Source of the DNA: an uncultured Collinsella sp. | GTDB taxonomy: Bacteria > Actinomycetota > Coriobacteriia > Coriobacteriales > Coriobacteriaceae | Direction: 5' to 3' | DNA: 64,000 bases | NCBI GenBank assembly: GCA_958437935.1 | Contig: CAUBPS010000002.1 | Location: forward strand, 124,001-188,000 | In this document: in pieces, positions 45,804 to 52,832 of the stretch | How the letters are laid out: each line of letters starts with the position of its first letter | Position numbering within the stretch: the stretch's first letter is position 1 | Notes under the pieces: generated by a model | What the model was told of the DNA's origin: nothing | What the model saw: the letters and a program-made list of their open reading frames with translations, nothing else | Database searches by the model: none | Translations under genes and position numbers: made by a program

Positions 45804-45842
45804 CTCCGTCTGCCCCAACCAAGTAGTTCGAAGATAGCCTGT

Positions 45843-45870
45843 AGGTGTCCTCGTGGGCGCCTTTTATTTT
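45843..45870 (+). terminator. Intrinsic terminator
   Basis: AGGTGTCC-TCGT-GGGCGCCT followed by TTTATTTT. A related AGGCGCCC-GTAT-GGGCGCCT hairpin with TTTTAC occurs at 47037. Confidence 0.7.
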
Positions 45871-45986
45871 CAGGGAATCGGCCGCTTCATGAACGAGCGA
45901 CCGGCTTGACCTAGATCGAACCGCCTTCATCTCCGTCTAGGCGCCGGCAATCAACATCGTGAATCCGCGCGTGCTACAATGCGGGC

Positions 45987-46085
45987 ACCAGAGATGAAAA
46001 CACAGTCCCCGTCGGGTAGTCGTGGGCGTGCGGGAGTCCGCATCAGTAACCTGCCTCCTTGGTTGTCCCTTCTCTGCATGGTCAT
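45987..46085 (+). promoter_or_regulatory. Probable yjdF riboswitch leader
   Basis: TACAAT at 45975-45980 could be the -10. The transcript would begin CACCAGAGATGAAAAC and contain GGGTAGTC, GGGAGTCCGCATCAGTAACC and a further hairpin before AAGGAGGA (46093). CCAGAGATGAAA and GAGTCCGCATCAGTA fit my memory of the yjdF motif RNA, which binds azaaromatic compounds, and the gene it precedes is yjdF. Confidence 0.65.
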
Positions 46086-46107
46086 CTACATAAAGGAGGA
46101 ACCAGCC

Positions 46108-46527
46108 ATGCAGATCAGCGTGTCGTCCACCCTGACCGTATATCACGACGGCCAATTCTGGGTCGGGCTGGCGGAGCACGTCGAGGACGGCAGATACGGC
46201 GCCGCCCGCATCGTCTTCGGCGCAGAACCGTCCAATGAGGAGATCCTGCGATTCGTTGTCAGCAAATGGGCGAAGCTCTCGTTCTTCTGCCACGGTCCGG
46301 CCGAGGCGAGCAAGCCCGCGAAGAACCCCAAGCGACGCGCCCGCGAGGCGGCGAAAGCCCTCAAGCAGCCGGCGATGAGCACCAAGGCGCAGCAGGCGCT
46401 CGCGAATCAGCGGGAGACGATGAAGCGGAAATCGGCTCAAGCAAGAAGCCAGCGTCGCGCGGATGAGGCGGAGGCGCGCTTCGAGCAGCGAAAACTGAAG
46501 CGCAAACAGAAGCATCGCGGTCATTGA
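46108..46527 (+). CDS. yjdF: YjdF family protein (DUF2992)
   Basis: 139 aa. LTVYHDGQFWVGLAE..RIVFGAEPSNEEIL at the N-terminus and NPKRRAREAAK...MSTKAQQAL...RKLKRKQKHRGH at the basic C-terminus are the YjdF pattern. AAGGAGGA is ideally placed before ATG 46108. Function unknown; regulated in many Firmicutes by a riboswitch for aromatic heterocycles. Its last 16 codons recur as fragments at 48584 and 59684. Confidence 0.85.
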   Translation: MQISVSSTLTVYHDGQFWVGLAEHVEDGRYGAARIVFGAEPSNEEILRFVVSKWAKLSFFCHGPAEASKPAKNPKRRAREAAKALKQPAMSTKAQQALANQRETMKRKSAQARSQRRADEAEARFEQRKLKRKQKHRGH

Positions 46528-46552
46528 TACCACCATCAACCCATATATAGCA

Positions 46553-46636
46553 GCAGGCGTAGCTTCGATTGAAACTACGCCTGCCACCTGGTGCTATAAC
46601 GTTATACAGAACGTATGTTCTATACCCACTCGATGA
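46553..46636. repeat. Module-end element R2: hairpin plus guaA-end core
   Basis: GCAGGCGTAG/CTACGCCTGC stem with loop CTTCGATTGAAA, spacer, then GTTCTATACCCACTCGATGA (46617-46636). Minus strand: V-I-E-W-V-stop. Same layout and spacing as R1. Confidence 0.75.
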
Positions 46637-47265
46637 CTAACCCAGTCCGAGCACTACCGATGCGTGTCGCGTCATACCGCCTAAGAGCCGATTCGTTCAG
46701 AAAAGGTTCAGGGGGATCGTCGAGTTTATTGCACCCTCGCGTTTTACAAAAGAGAGTACAAGGCCCTTTAGCTCGAATTATTGCATTTAGAACCCAGCCG
46801 CTCATCCATCCTAGCTTGCCCAGACGACCCTCCCGCAATGTCCTTGTCCCAACCGATGGGTACCATTTATCCGGGTGCACCTGGGGCAACGGGCCGTCAG
46901 GCCCGCGCAAGGTCGCTCGCAGAACACGCAACATCAAACACGACAGAAGAGGCGAACGACAGATGCCGGACCCCGGACGACAGCACCGCGGAAAACAAGC
47001 ATTCCAACCACAACCGAACAACTCCAGCCACTAGGCAGGCGCCCGTATGGGCGCCTTTTACTTTTCGGGGACTTAGCTGAGAGCTAAGGCACGCGGCTCA
47101 TGACCGTTTCGTAAAGGCCCGACCAGCTCGACCCACCTCGACCCGTCTCCGCCCCCGTCGGGCGCGCCAACCGCAATCAGGCGGTTCAATCGTCGCGCAG
47201 ACGAAAAGGCACACGGTGTCGTGTGGCGTGCCCGCGCGGTGCCATACGGGAAGACTGGGGGAACC
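46637..47265. other. Gene-poor stretch with one terminator
   Basis: I see no convincing gene. A TAGC..GATGCGTGTCGC block matches 41275-41340. An intrinsic terminator (AGGCGCCC-GTAT-GGGCGCCT, TTTTAC) is at 47037-47060; short reading frames before it (for example 46962-47033) have no recognisable relatives. Confidence 0.5.
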
Positions 47266-47484
47266 ATGGCACGCACAGCCGAATGCGCCGCGCCCGGGGG
47301 CAACCAAGATCGCGGCGAATGGACGACGGTAATCGAGATGCAGGAGTACATGAGGGCGAGCCGAAACAAGGCGTACGGCCTCACCTGGTCGGGAGAGATC
47401 GACTCGTACAGACTCGGAAGGAAGCTCCTGGTTTCGAGGGCGTCAGTGGATGCCTGCATCGGGTCGAGGAGCGGCGGGAGATGA
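47266..47484 (+). CDS. Excisionase-like helix-turn-helix protein
   Basis: 72 aa. WTTVIEMQEYMRASRNKAYGL, then SGEIDSYRLGRKLLVSRASVDACI, the HTH_17/excisionase (Xis) pattern of recombination directionality factors. ATG 47266 follows GGGGGAACC. Its stop overlaps (ATGA) a second start that continues only 18 codons, as if an integrase gene had been deleted behind it. From 47485 to 47793 I see nothing else. Confidence 0.7.
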   Translation: MARTAECAAPGGNQDRGEWTTVIEMQEYMRASRNKAYGLTWSGEIDSYRLGRKLLVSRASVDACIGSRSGGR

Positions 47485-47793
47485 CGGCTGCGACCGCCCC
47501 GGGAGCCGCCCGCAGCCGGGCACGCGAGGGAGCCTAAAGACGAAAAGATCTCAGGCACGCTCTCGTGGATGGCGTCACTGCGCCTCTGAATCAGGTTCGT
47601 ACAGACAAAGGCAAGCTTCGGGTTGCTTTCGCAAGCCAGCTCCGACGATCAATTCTCGTGTTCCGTAATCTTGAAGAAGCTGCGAATCTATTTCAGGGAC
47701 GCCATCAGCAGCAGCCTCATCCCGCTCCCCTCTTGCATTCGCCGCCGGCACATGCTATAAGGTTATTGGTGGCTCATTAAGCTACCTCCAAGT

Positions 47794-47821
47794 GCCGGGG
47801 GAGTCCCCCGGCTATTTTTTT
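47794..47821 (+). terminator. Intrinsic terminator
   Basis: GCCGGGGGA-GT-CCCCCGGC followed by TATTTTTTT, just before the DUF3800 gene. Confidence 0.9.
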
Positions 47822-47844
47822 ATCCATTCCATTAGGAGTCCCCA

Positions 47845-48519
47845 TTGGCCAAGGAGCTCAGCATCTTCGTCGACGAGAGCGGCGACCGCGGCGGCAAAGC
47901 TCGCTACTATCTGCTCACACTCGTCTTTCACGACCAGGCAGACAGCATCGCCGAGGCGGTCACGGGCTATGAGGCCAAGCTTGCCAGGGCTGATCTCCCT
48001 AACATTCCGTTTCACTCCGAGCCTCTCATAAACGGGCACAAGGACTATGAGTTTCTTAACATCGAGCAGCGCAAGGTGATGCTCGCCTACTTCTCCTCGT
48101 TCGTCCGCAAACTTCCCATTTCCTATATCACGTTTGTCTACCGCCGCAGCCAGTTCGAAGACCCGGCAAGGCTAATGGAGCGTATGGGGCGCGATATCTC
48201 CTCTGCCATGATTGAACACCTGGGCTTCTTTCAATCTTTCGACGATGTGAAGGTTTACTACGACAACGGTCAGGATATCGTCAAGCAGGCACTCGACCGC
48301 TCGGTGGGCAAGGTCCTCTCAAAAGGGGTCGTCCGACGCCGCAAGACCTCGATGACCGACTACCGCCTCGAGCAGGTGGCGGATTACCTCTGCACTATTG
48401 AACTTGCCTTGGTCAAATACGAAGCCAAGGAGAACGGTGAGACGTACAACAAGTTCTTCGGAGGTATAGGTTCTTTCAAGAGGAACTGGCTCAAGCAAGC
48501 CCGCAGCAAGCGGATATAG
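47845..48519 (+). CDS. DUF3800 protein, intact copy
   Basis: 224 aa, TTG start with AGGAG seven bases upstream. FVDESGDRG at residues 7-15 is the DUF3800 hallmark (RNase H-like fold with early Asp and Glu); later KVYYDNGQ and ELALVKYEAKE fit the domain. The family is common in defence islands and beside restriction genes; activity unproven. A 5'-truncated near-identical copy is at 58961-59599. Confidence 0.85.
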   Translation: MAKELSIFVDESGDRGGKARYYLLTLVFHDQADSIAEAVTGYEAKLARADLPNIPFHSEPLINGHKDYEFLNIEQRKVMLAYFSSFVRKLPISYITFVYRRSQFEDPARLMERMGRDISSAMIEHLGFFQSFDDVKVYYDNGQDIVKQALDRSVGKVLSKGVVRRRKTSMTDYRLEQVADYLCTIELALVKYEAKENGETYNKFFGGIGSFKRNWLKQARSKRI

Positions 48520-48583
48520 CCGGTCTCGCGGTTTCGCAAGGAACGGGCAGCTCTCCTCTGGCGGGGAACTCCGGGCGACGTGC

Positions 48584-48631
48584 TTCGAGCAGCGGAAGCT
48601 GAAGCGCAAGCAGAAGCAGCGCGGGCAATAA
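48584..48631 (+). pseudogene. Last 16 codons of yjdF
   Basis: FEQRKLKRKQKQRGQ-stop matches the end of YjdF (46483-46527). Nothing of the rest of the gene remains. Confidence 0.7.
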
Positions 48632-48724
48632 TCGGTGCCGACATCGGCCCAGACGTGATCAGTGCTACGCTCCCTGTTCACGGGGCGCGAAACCGCAAAG
48701 GTTGCACAGAGGTTGCAAAATAAG

Positions 48725-48795
48725 AAGCCCCCGACCTGTTGTCGCAGTTCGGAGGCTTGAAATCAACGAATATCGCTTATTCCCATTCGGTAATC
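48725..48795. repeat. Module-end element R4: second copy of guaA terminator and end
   Basis: AAGCC.CCGACCTG..CAGTTCGGAGGCTT hairpin (48725-48758), then the same lead-in as beside guaA and TATTCCCATTCGG. Minus strand reads I-T-E-W-E-stop. It is nearly identical to 59825-59893. Confidence 0.8.
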
Positions 48796-48919
48796 AAACC
48801 GTGCACTTCCATAACCTCTCGTCTACGTGGTGTACCGTCGTCTCCCCCTTTATCAGAGTTGGACTATTTTCGGGTACCCGAGCTAAACTCAAATTGAACT
48901 CAACGACGGCTTATCGGTC

Positions 48920-48972
48920 GGGGGCTTCCTAGCGAGAATATACAGAAGCGCACATTTCGCAGGAAGCCTCCC
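48920..48972. repeat. Long-loop hairpin in a gene-free stretch
   Basis: GGGGGCTTCCT (48920-48930) pairs with AGGAAGCCTCCC (48961-48972) across a 30-base loop. It ends in CTCCCATTCG, again resembling the guaA-end core. No gene is seen in 48796-49021. Confidence 0.4.
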
Positions 48973-49021
48973 ATTCGTTATTTTATCGGGATGCTGTCAA
49001 GGCAGCGTCAATGCGTTTGAC

Positions 49022-49372
49022 CTACACCTTCTCGCTTGTCGAGGCTTCGTCTGCAGAACCATCGGAATCGATACGGAATCGATCGGCATACCATTCATCC
49101 GAAGCAATCACCTTATGGAGCATCTAGAGATGCAGGTCGACATAGTGGCAGAACGCCTTGCCGCATTCCACGAGAGGCACATTGTTTCTCTCGTTGGGCT
49201 CGGCTCCAAAATTAAACTCGACCTCATAGCCCTCCCCAGGCACACCAATGCTCGACAGAATATCAGTGGAGAAGTGAACGAATCCAGACGTCACCTTGTA
49301 TACATCTTTTACCTTTGGATCGAACTTCTCGAGTAAGTCTTGTACGCCGACATGTGGATTGGCTAGCTATAC
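49022..49372 (-). pseudogene. Interrupted C-terminal gene fragment
   Basis: A minus-strand frame reads ..LEKFDPKVKDVYKVTSGFVH, then EFNFGAEPNERNNVPLVE, CHYVDLHL and a TAG stop (49124-49126), continuing in frame to a second stop at 49022. No start is visible. Looks like the tail of a helical protein of unknown family. Confidence 0.4.
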
Positions 49373-49418
49373 TGATGTGGACAGTTCCTGGAGGGGTGCA
49401 AGAGACGGAAGGGCCGTA

Positions 49419-49868
49419 ATGGGTGAGAAGGGCGAGCGGCCGGAGCGGGTGTTCCCCGGCAGGACAGACCCGTGGTTCATAGCGGCCATGGTGATTGTGG
49501 CGGGCGGTTTATCTACGGCGTGTATCGCGTGTTTCCTGAGCTCGAGTCCCGCGCTCCTATGGGGCTGGCTCGCGCTACTACCCGTCCCGGCCCTCGTGGC
49601 CCTGGCCGCCCTGCCCGTCCGCAGCAACCGCCTCGAGCTCTACGTCGACCGCCTCGTCGTCGTGTACGCTGGAACGCGTTCGGTGATACCCTACGCCCAC
49701 GTGCGGGGCGTCCGGCGCACCAGGACGCTCTGGGCGGGGACGGCCAACTCGCTCGACCGCGTCTACATCGAGGCTCCCTACGACGGCGACGCCATCGTCT
49801 CGGTGACCGACAACGACGCCCTCGTGGCGGAGCTGAGGCGCAGGTGCGGCCTTGGGCCCGGCGCCTGA
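49419..49868 (+). CDS. Membrane protein with bacterial PH-like domain
   Basis: 149 aa. Two membrane helices (about 16-38 and 42-64) followed by RSNRLELYVDRLVVVYAGTR and VYIEAPYDGDAIVSVTDNDALVAEL, the pattern of bPH domains of the SunI/YdbS kind. ATG 49419. Function unknown; such proteins occur with lantibiotic immunity and membrane stress loci. Confidence 0.65.
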   Translation: MGEKGERPERVFPGRTDPWFIAAMVIVAGGLSTACIACFLSSSPALLWGWLALLPVPALVALAALPVRSNRLELYVDRLVVVYAGTRSVIPYAHVRGVRRTRTLWAGTANSLDRVYIEAPYDGDAIVSVTDNDALVAELRRRCGLGPGA

Positions 49869-50007
49869 CGCCCCGAAGGGAGGAGAAGAGGATGGGCGTC
49901 CCGCACTGGCCCTACTGAAGGAAGAACTCCCTCGGGGAAGAACTCCCTCGGCGGCACGCAGGTCTGGTACGCGGACTGGGGCGACTGCCCCTTCGACACT
50001 GGGCTAC

Positions 50008-50049
50008 ATGAGCCCAGTTGAGTTCAGGAACGCAGGGCTGTCCCTGTAA
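50008..50049 (+). pseudogene. Tail of an IS3-family transposase
   Basis: The frame ending at 50049 reads YMSPVEFRNAGLSL-stop, the usual C-terminus of IS3/IS150 OrfB transposases. Upstream sequence is unrelated and no terminal repeats are visible, so only a scrap is left. It abuts the truncation point of the ABC ATPase gene. Confidence 0.5.
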
Positions 50050-50056
50050 AAATTGT

Positions 50057-50374
50057 TTAAGCAACCGTTGCAAATCCATTCTCCCGCGCGGAGAGCCCCG
50101 GGTAGGCCGAGCTCACGTCGGGCATGTAGCCCATGCGCCTCCGGGCGGCGGCAAGCCCGCGCCCGCCGCGCTCGCCGAACAGCTCGACCGAGCCCGAGCT
50201 GGGGCTGGCGGTGCCAGTGACGATACGGATGAGTGTGGACTTCCCGGCGCCGTTCTCGCCGATGAGCCCGTAGACGCGCCCCGCCCCGAGGGCGAGGTCG
50301 ATGGGGCCGAGGACGGTCCTCCCGCGGTACGCCTTCGTGACCCCGTGAAGGCGGAGGAGCGTGGCTGTCGTCAT
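50057..50374 (-). pseudogene. ABC transporter ATPase, N-terminal fragment
   Basis: Starts normally (ATG 50374, GGAGGAAGG upstream) and has Walker A GENGAGKST and the Q-loop region GYMPDVSSAYPGLSARENG, then runs into foreign sequence near 50078 and stops. Signature and Walker B motifs are missing, so it cannot work. Probably the drug-efflux ATPase of the PadR/DUF1700 operon, cut by the IS scrap. Confidence 0.8.
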
Positions 50375-50535
50375 CGCGTTCCTTCCTCCTCGTGCGTTTT
50401 TGGGCATGCGTCACGGGTCCCCGCGCGGCGCTGGGAGCGAATCGGCACAGGCCTGAGGCCAGTTACGTTGGGGTTGAGGTTCGGGTTTCGCCGGCTTACG
50501 CAGCTTGGCGGACGGAGCGCCCGGGCTCGCCGCCC

Positions 50536-50790
50536 CTAGGGCGCGGTGGGGTCCGCGACGTCGGAGGTGTCGATCTCGCCCAGATTGGCGAGCTGGCTGA
50601 TGAACGGGATACTCTCGTGTTCGTCCACCTCGACGCCGCCGAGCACGATGGTGCTGTCGCGCGTATCGATTTGGGTTGTGAACACGGCCGGGTCGAAGCC
50701 CGAGGCGATAAAGCCAATGCCCGCGAGGACAACACCCGCGGCAACGAGCCCGCCCGCCACAGCGAGGTAGATCTTCTTCGCGCTGGTCAT
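50536..50790 (-). CDS. Short membrane protein, probably truncated DUF4097-type
   Basis: 84 aa from ATG 50790 (AAAGGAG upstream). One membrane helix (about 7-30), then a short beta segment ending SDVADPTAP. The position after PadR and DUF1700 is where DUF4097 beta-strand proteins normally sit; length suggests that only its N-terminus remains. 50375-50535 has no gene. Confidence 0.5.
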   Translation of the reverse strand: MTSAKKIYLAVAGGLVAAGVVLAGIGFIASGFDPAVFTTQIDTRDSTIVLGGVEVDEHESIPFISQLANLGEIDTSDVADPTAP

Positions 50791-50805
50791 GGTACTCACT
50801 CCTTT

Positions 50806-51429
50806 CTACGCTGCGAGATGCGCGGCAGTGCCGCCCTTCTCGCCCTTACCCTTCCAGAAAGGCGAGGCGGCCTTCCTCGCCCAGAGCGCCGAGAGGCGCG
50901 CGATCCGCTTGGATGCCTCCCAGGCGCCCGCGCCCACGAGGAGAGCCACGCCGACGAAAGCGAGCCCGCAGCCCAGCATCACGATCACGTAGGGCACGTG
51001 GCCGACGGCCACACCCGCCGCCACGAGCGCGAGCGACACCGCGCCCACGGCCCCGAGTGCCGCCGCGACGATCCACACGCAGAGCGCCAGCACCCAGATG
51101 CAGATATAGACCGTGACGGCCACGGCGGCGAAGGCGGCGAGCAGCGGCACCCACACCGGGGAGCCCACGATGGTCAGCACCCACAGCAGCGCGGTGCTGC
51201 GCTGGCGCGTCCTCGCGATCGCGCGCGGCACGGCGGGCAGGTCGTCGAGCGTGGCCTCGGCAACCTCGCCGGGGGCGCCCATGGCGGCCACGGCCTCCTC
51301 CTCGCTCATGCCGTCCTCTATGCGGTCGGCGATGGCCTCCGCATAGAACGCCTTGGTCTCCTCCACCTGCTCGGCCGGCAGGCAGGCGAGTAGCTCGCCC
51401 AACCGGCCCAGAAACTCATCGCGCGTCAT
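50806..51429 (-). CDS. DUF1700 (HAAS) membrane protein
   Basis: 207 aa. N-terminal MTRDEFLGRLGELLACLPAE and SEEEAVAAMGAPGEVA are the HAAS/DUF1700 signature that binds PadR-type partners; four Ala/Val-rich membrane helices follow and a basic tail. Its start overlaps the PadR stop by 14 bases. Usually a signalling partner for ABC efflux. Confidence 0.8.
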   Translation of the reverse strand: MTRDEFLGRLGELLACLPAEQVEETKAFYAEAIADRIEDGMSEEEAVAAMGAPGEVAEATLDDLPAVPRAIARTRQRSTALLWVLTIVGSPVWVPLLAAFAAVAVTVYICIWVLALCVWIVAAALGAVGAVSLALVAAGVAVGHVPYVIVMLGCGLAFVGVALLVGAGAWEASKRIARLSALWARKAASPFWKGKGEKGGTAAHLAA

Positions 51430-51736
51430 GGTGCGCCCCCTCAACGTATGCGTAAATCTCCCGTACGGACGGCCACTCGGCCAGGAACTCCTCGATGCGC
51501 GCACGCCCATCGTCCGTGATGCGGTAGTACCGGCGCAGCCGCCCGTTGTGCTCGGCGGAGCGTGCCGTGATGCACCCGGCCTTCTCCAGGCGCTTGAGCA
51601 GCGGGTAGAGCGTCGACTCCGTGAGCCCCATGCTCGCCGGCACGTCCTTCACAATCTGGTAGCCGTAGGACTCCTCGCCGGAAATGGCCGCGAGCACGCA
51701 GGCCTCCAGGAAGCCGCGCTTCATCTGGGCCTCCAT
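51416..51736 (-). CDS. PadR-family transcriptional regulator
   Basis: 106 aa winged helix: MKRGFLEACVLAAISGEESY, GLTESTLYPLLKRLEKAG, RRYYRITDDGRARIEEF. ATG 51736 with GAGAGGAGG upstream. Heads the DUF1700/ABC operon and most likely represses it. Confidence 0.88.
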   Translation of the reverse strand: MEAQMKRGFLEACVLAAISGEESYGYQIVKDVPASMGLTESTLYPLLKRLEKAGCITARSAEHNGRLRRYYRITDDGRARIEEFLAEWPSVREIYAYVEGAHHDAR

Positions 51737-51746
51737 CCGCACACCT

Positions 51747-51785
51747 CCTCTCGTCATATACTGTGCTATACAAACTATACGATGC
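51747..51785 (-). promoter_or_regulatory. PadR promoter/operator candidate
   Basis: Minus strand GTATAGTTTGTATAGCACAGTATATGAC contains interleaved TATAG/CTATA arms in the gap just ahead of padR, a typical autoregulatory site. 51786-51882 shows no gene. Confidence 0.45.
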
Positions 51786-51882
51786 AGGGTATTAGGCGTC
51801 AACTACCATCGTGAAGATTCTCCGGTCCCCGCGCGCGGTCGTGGGTGACCGCCCGTCCCAAGCGGAAGCCACAGGCGGCAAC

Positions 51883-52301
51883 GCGACCTGAAAGACACCG
51901 CATGGTTTGGCAAGGTCGATGCCTCCGGCGGGGCGGTGTTCTTTTCCTCCGAGGTGTTCTATTACTTTCTGACCCAGCAGGTCCGGGAACTGGTGCGGGG
52001 GATGGCGGACGCTTTCCCCGGCAGTGTGCTGGTCTTTGATGCTGCCAATCGGACGGCGGTAAAGATGATCGCAAAAACATGGCTTAAGACTGCAAAAATC
52101 AAGGATGTGGGGGCATATTTTGCGGTTTCGGATGCCGCCAAGGAAATCGGCACGTGGGACAGCCGTCTGCAGGTCACAAGTCGCGGCTATATGCTGGGCT
52201 ACAACGATTTGAGAGACCCTTCTGTCAGCGGCTTTTTCCGGTTTCTCGCAAGGGTCGGTGACAACGGGATGAAAATGCAAATCGTGAAAATAAGATTTTG
52301 A
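51883..52301 (+). pseudogene. 5'-truncated copy of methyltransferase 3
   Basis: Encodes residues about 138-276 of the LCM-family protein at 43186 with few changes (for example FSSEVFYYF for FASGVFYYF). The SAM-binding motif is lost. The left junction is at GCGACCTGAAAG. Confidence 0.9.
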
Positions 52302-52387
52302 GAGACAAAAATGAAGCGCATTCACTTTGACGTTGAAGAAGACGGCTTTTACGGCGCATATTGGGCGTGCAAGGACACACATACAGC

Positions 52388-52458
52388 AGCGGGCACGGAT
52401 TCGATTGAAACCGTGCCCGCTATCTGATACTAAATTATTTTATCAAACGTCTGTTCTA
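52388..52458. repeat. Module-end element R3: hairpin without core
   Basis: Same hairpin as R1 (AGCGGGCACGG stem, loop ATTCGATTGAAA) and same spacer through GTCTGTTCTA at 52458. The CTCCCATTCGATGG core is replaced at 52459 by the tail of a DNA methylase. Confidence 0.75.
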
Positions 52459-52832
52459 TTATCGCCTATTACAACAGCATTGCGTTCGCATTCACGGAGC
52501 TTTACGGCAGAAGCTGTGGGGGCGGTGTGCTTGAGATTCTGCCCAAGAAAGTTGGCAATATCCCTGTTCTCAATACCGGTCTATTGAACATTAATCCCGA
52601 GCTAAAAAGAAACGTTATCAGCATAATTGACGGAGTAGTAAGAAATGGGCGCAATATCGACGAAGCGTTGGATTACATTGATGCAGAGATACTCGTTGGT
52701 GTACTTAGATTCGATAAAGATACCTGTCGCGCATGTAGACGCATATGGAAAGACATTGAAAGCAAGGCGCCTTGGCAGAGGCAAAAGATAGGCAGTGACT
52801 ATAATGACCAGCACAAAATTTACTTGGATTAG
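52459..52832 (+). pseudogene. C-terminal remnant of a DNA (adenine) methylase
   Basis: In one frame from the junction: YYNSIAFAFTELYGRS, GGGVLEILPKK, NEXT VRNGRNIDEALDYIDAEIL and CRRIWKDIESK, the end of Eco57I-type R-M methylases. The catalytic NPPY part is absent. The frame overlaps the mcrB start, so it once formed one operon with mcrBC. Confidence 0.7.

Larger units (their letters stand above)
47881..48795 (+). repeat. Internal duplication, copy 1 (DUF3800 + yjdF tail + guaA terminator)
   Basis: Corresponds to 58961-59893 (offset 11080 through DUF3800, 11100 after a diverged 100-base patch). The left junction is at GGCGACCGCG, the right at the guaA-end core. Confidence 0.9.
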
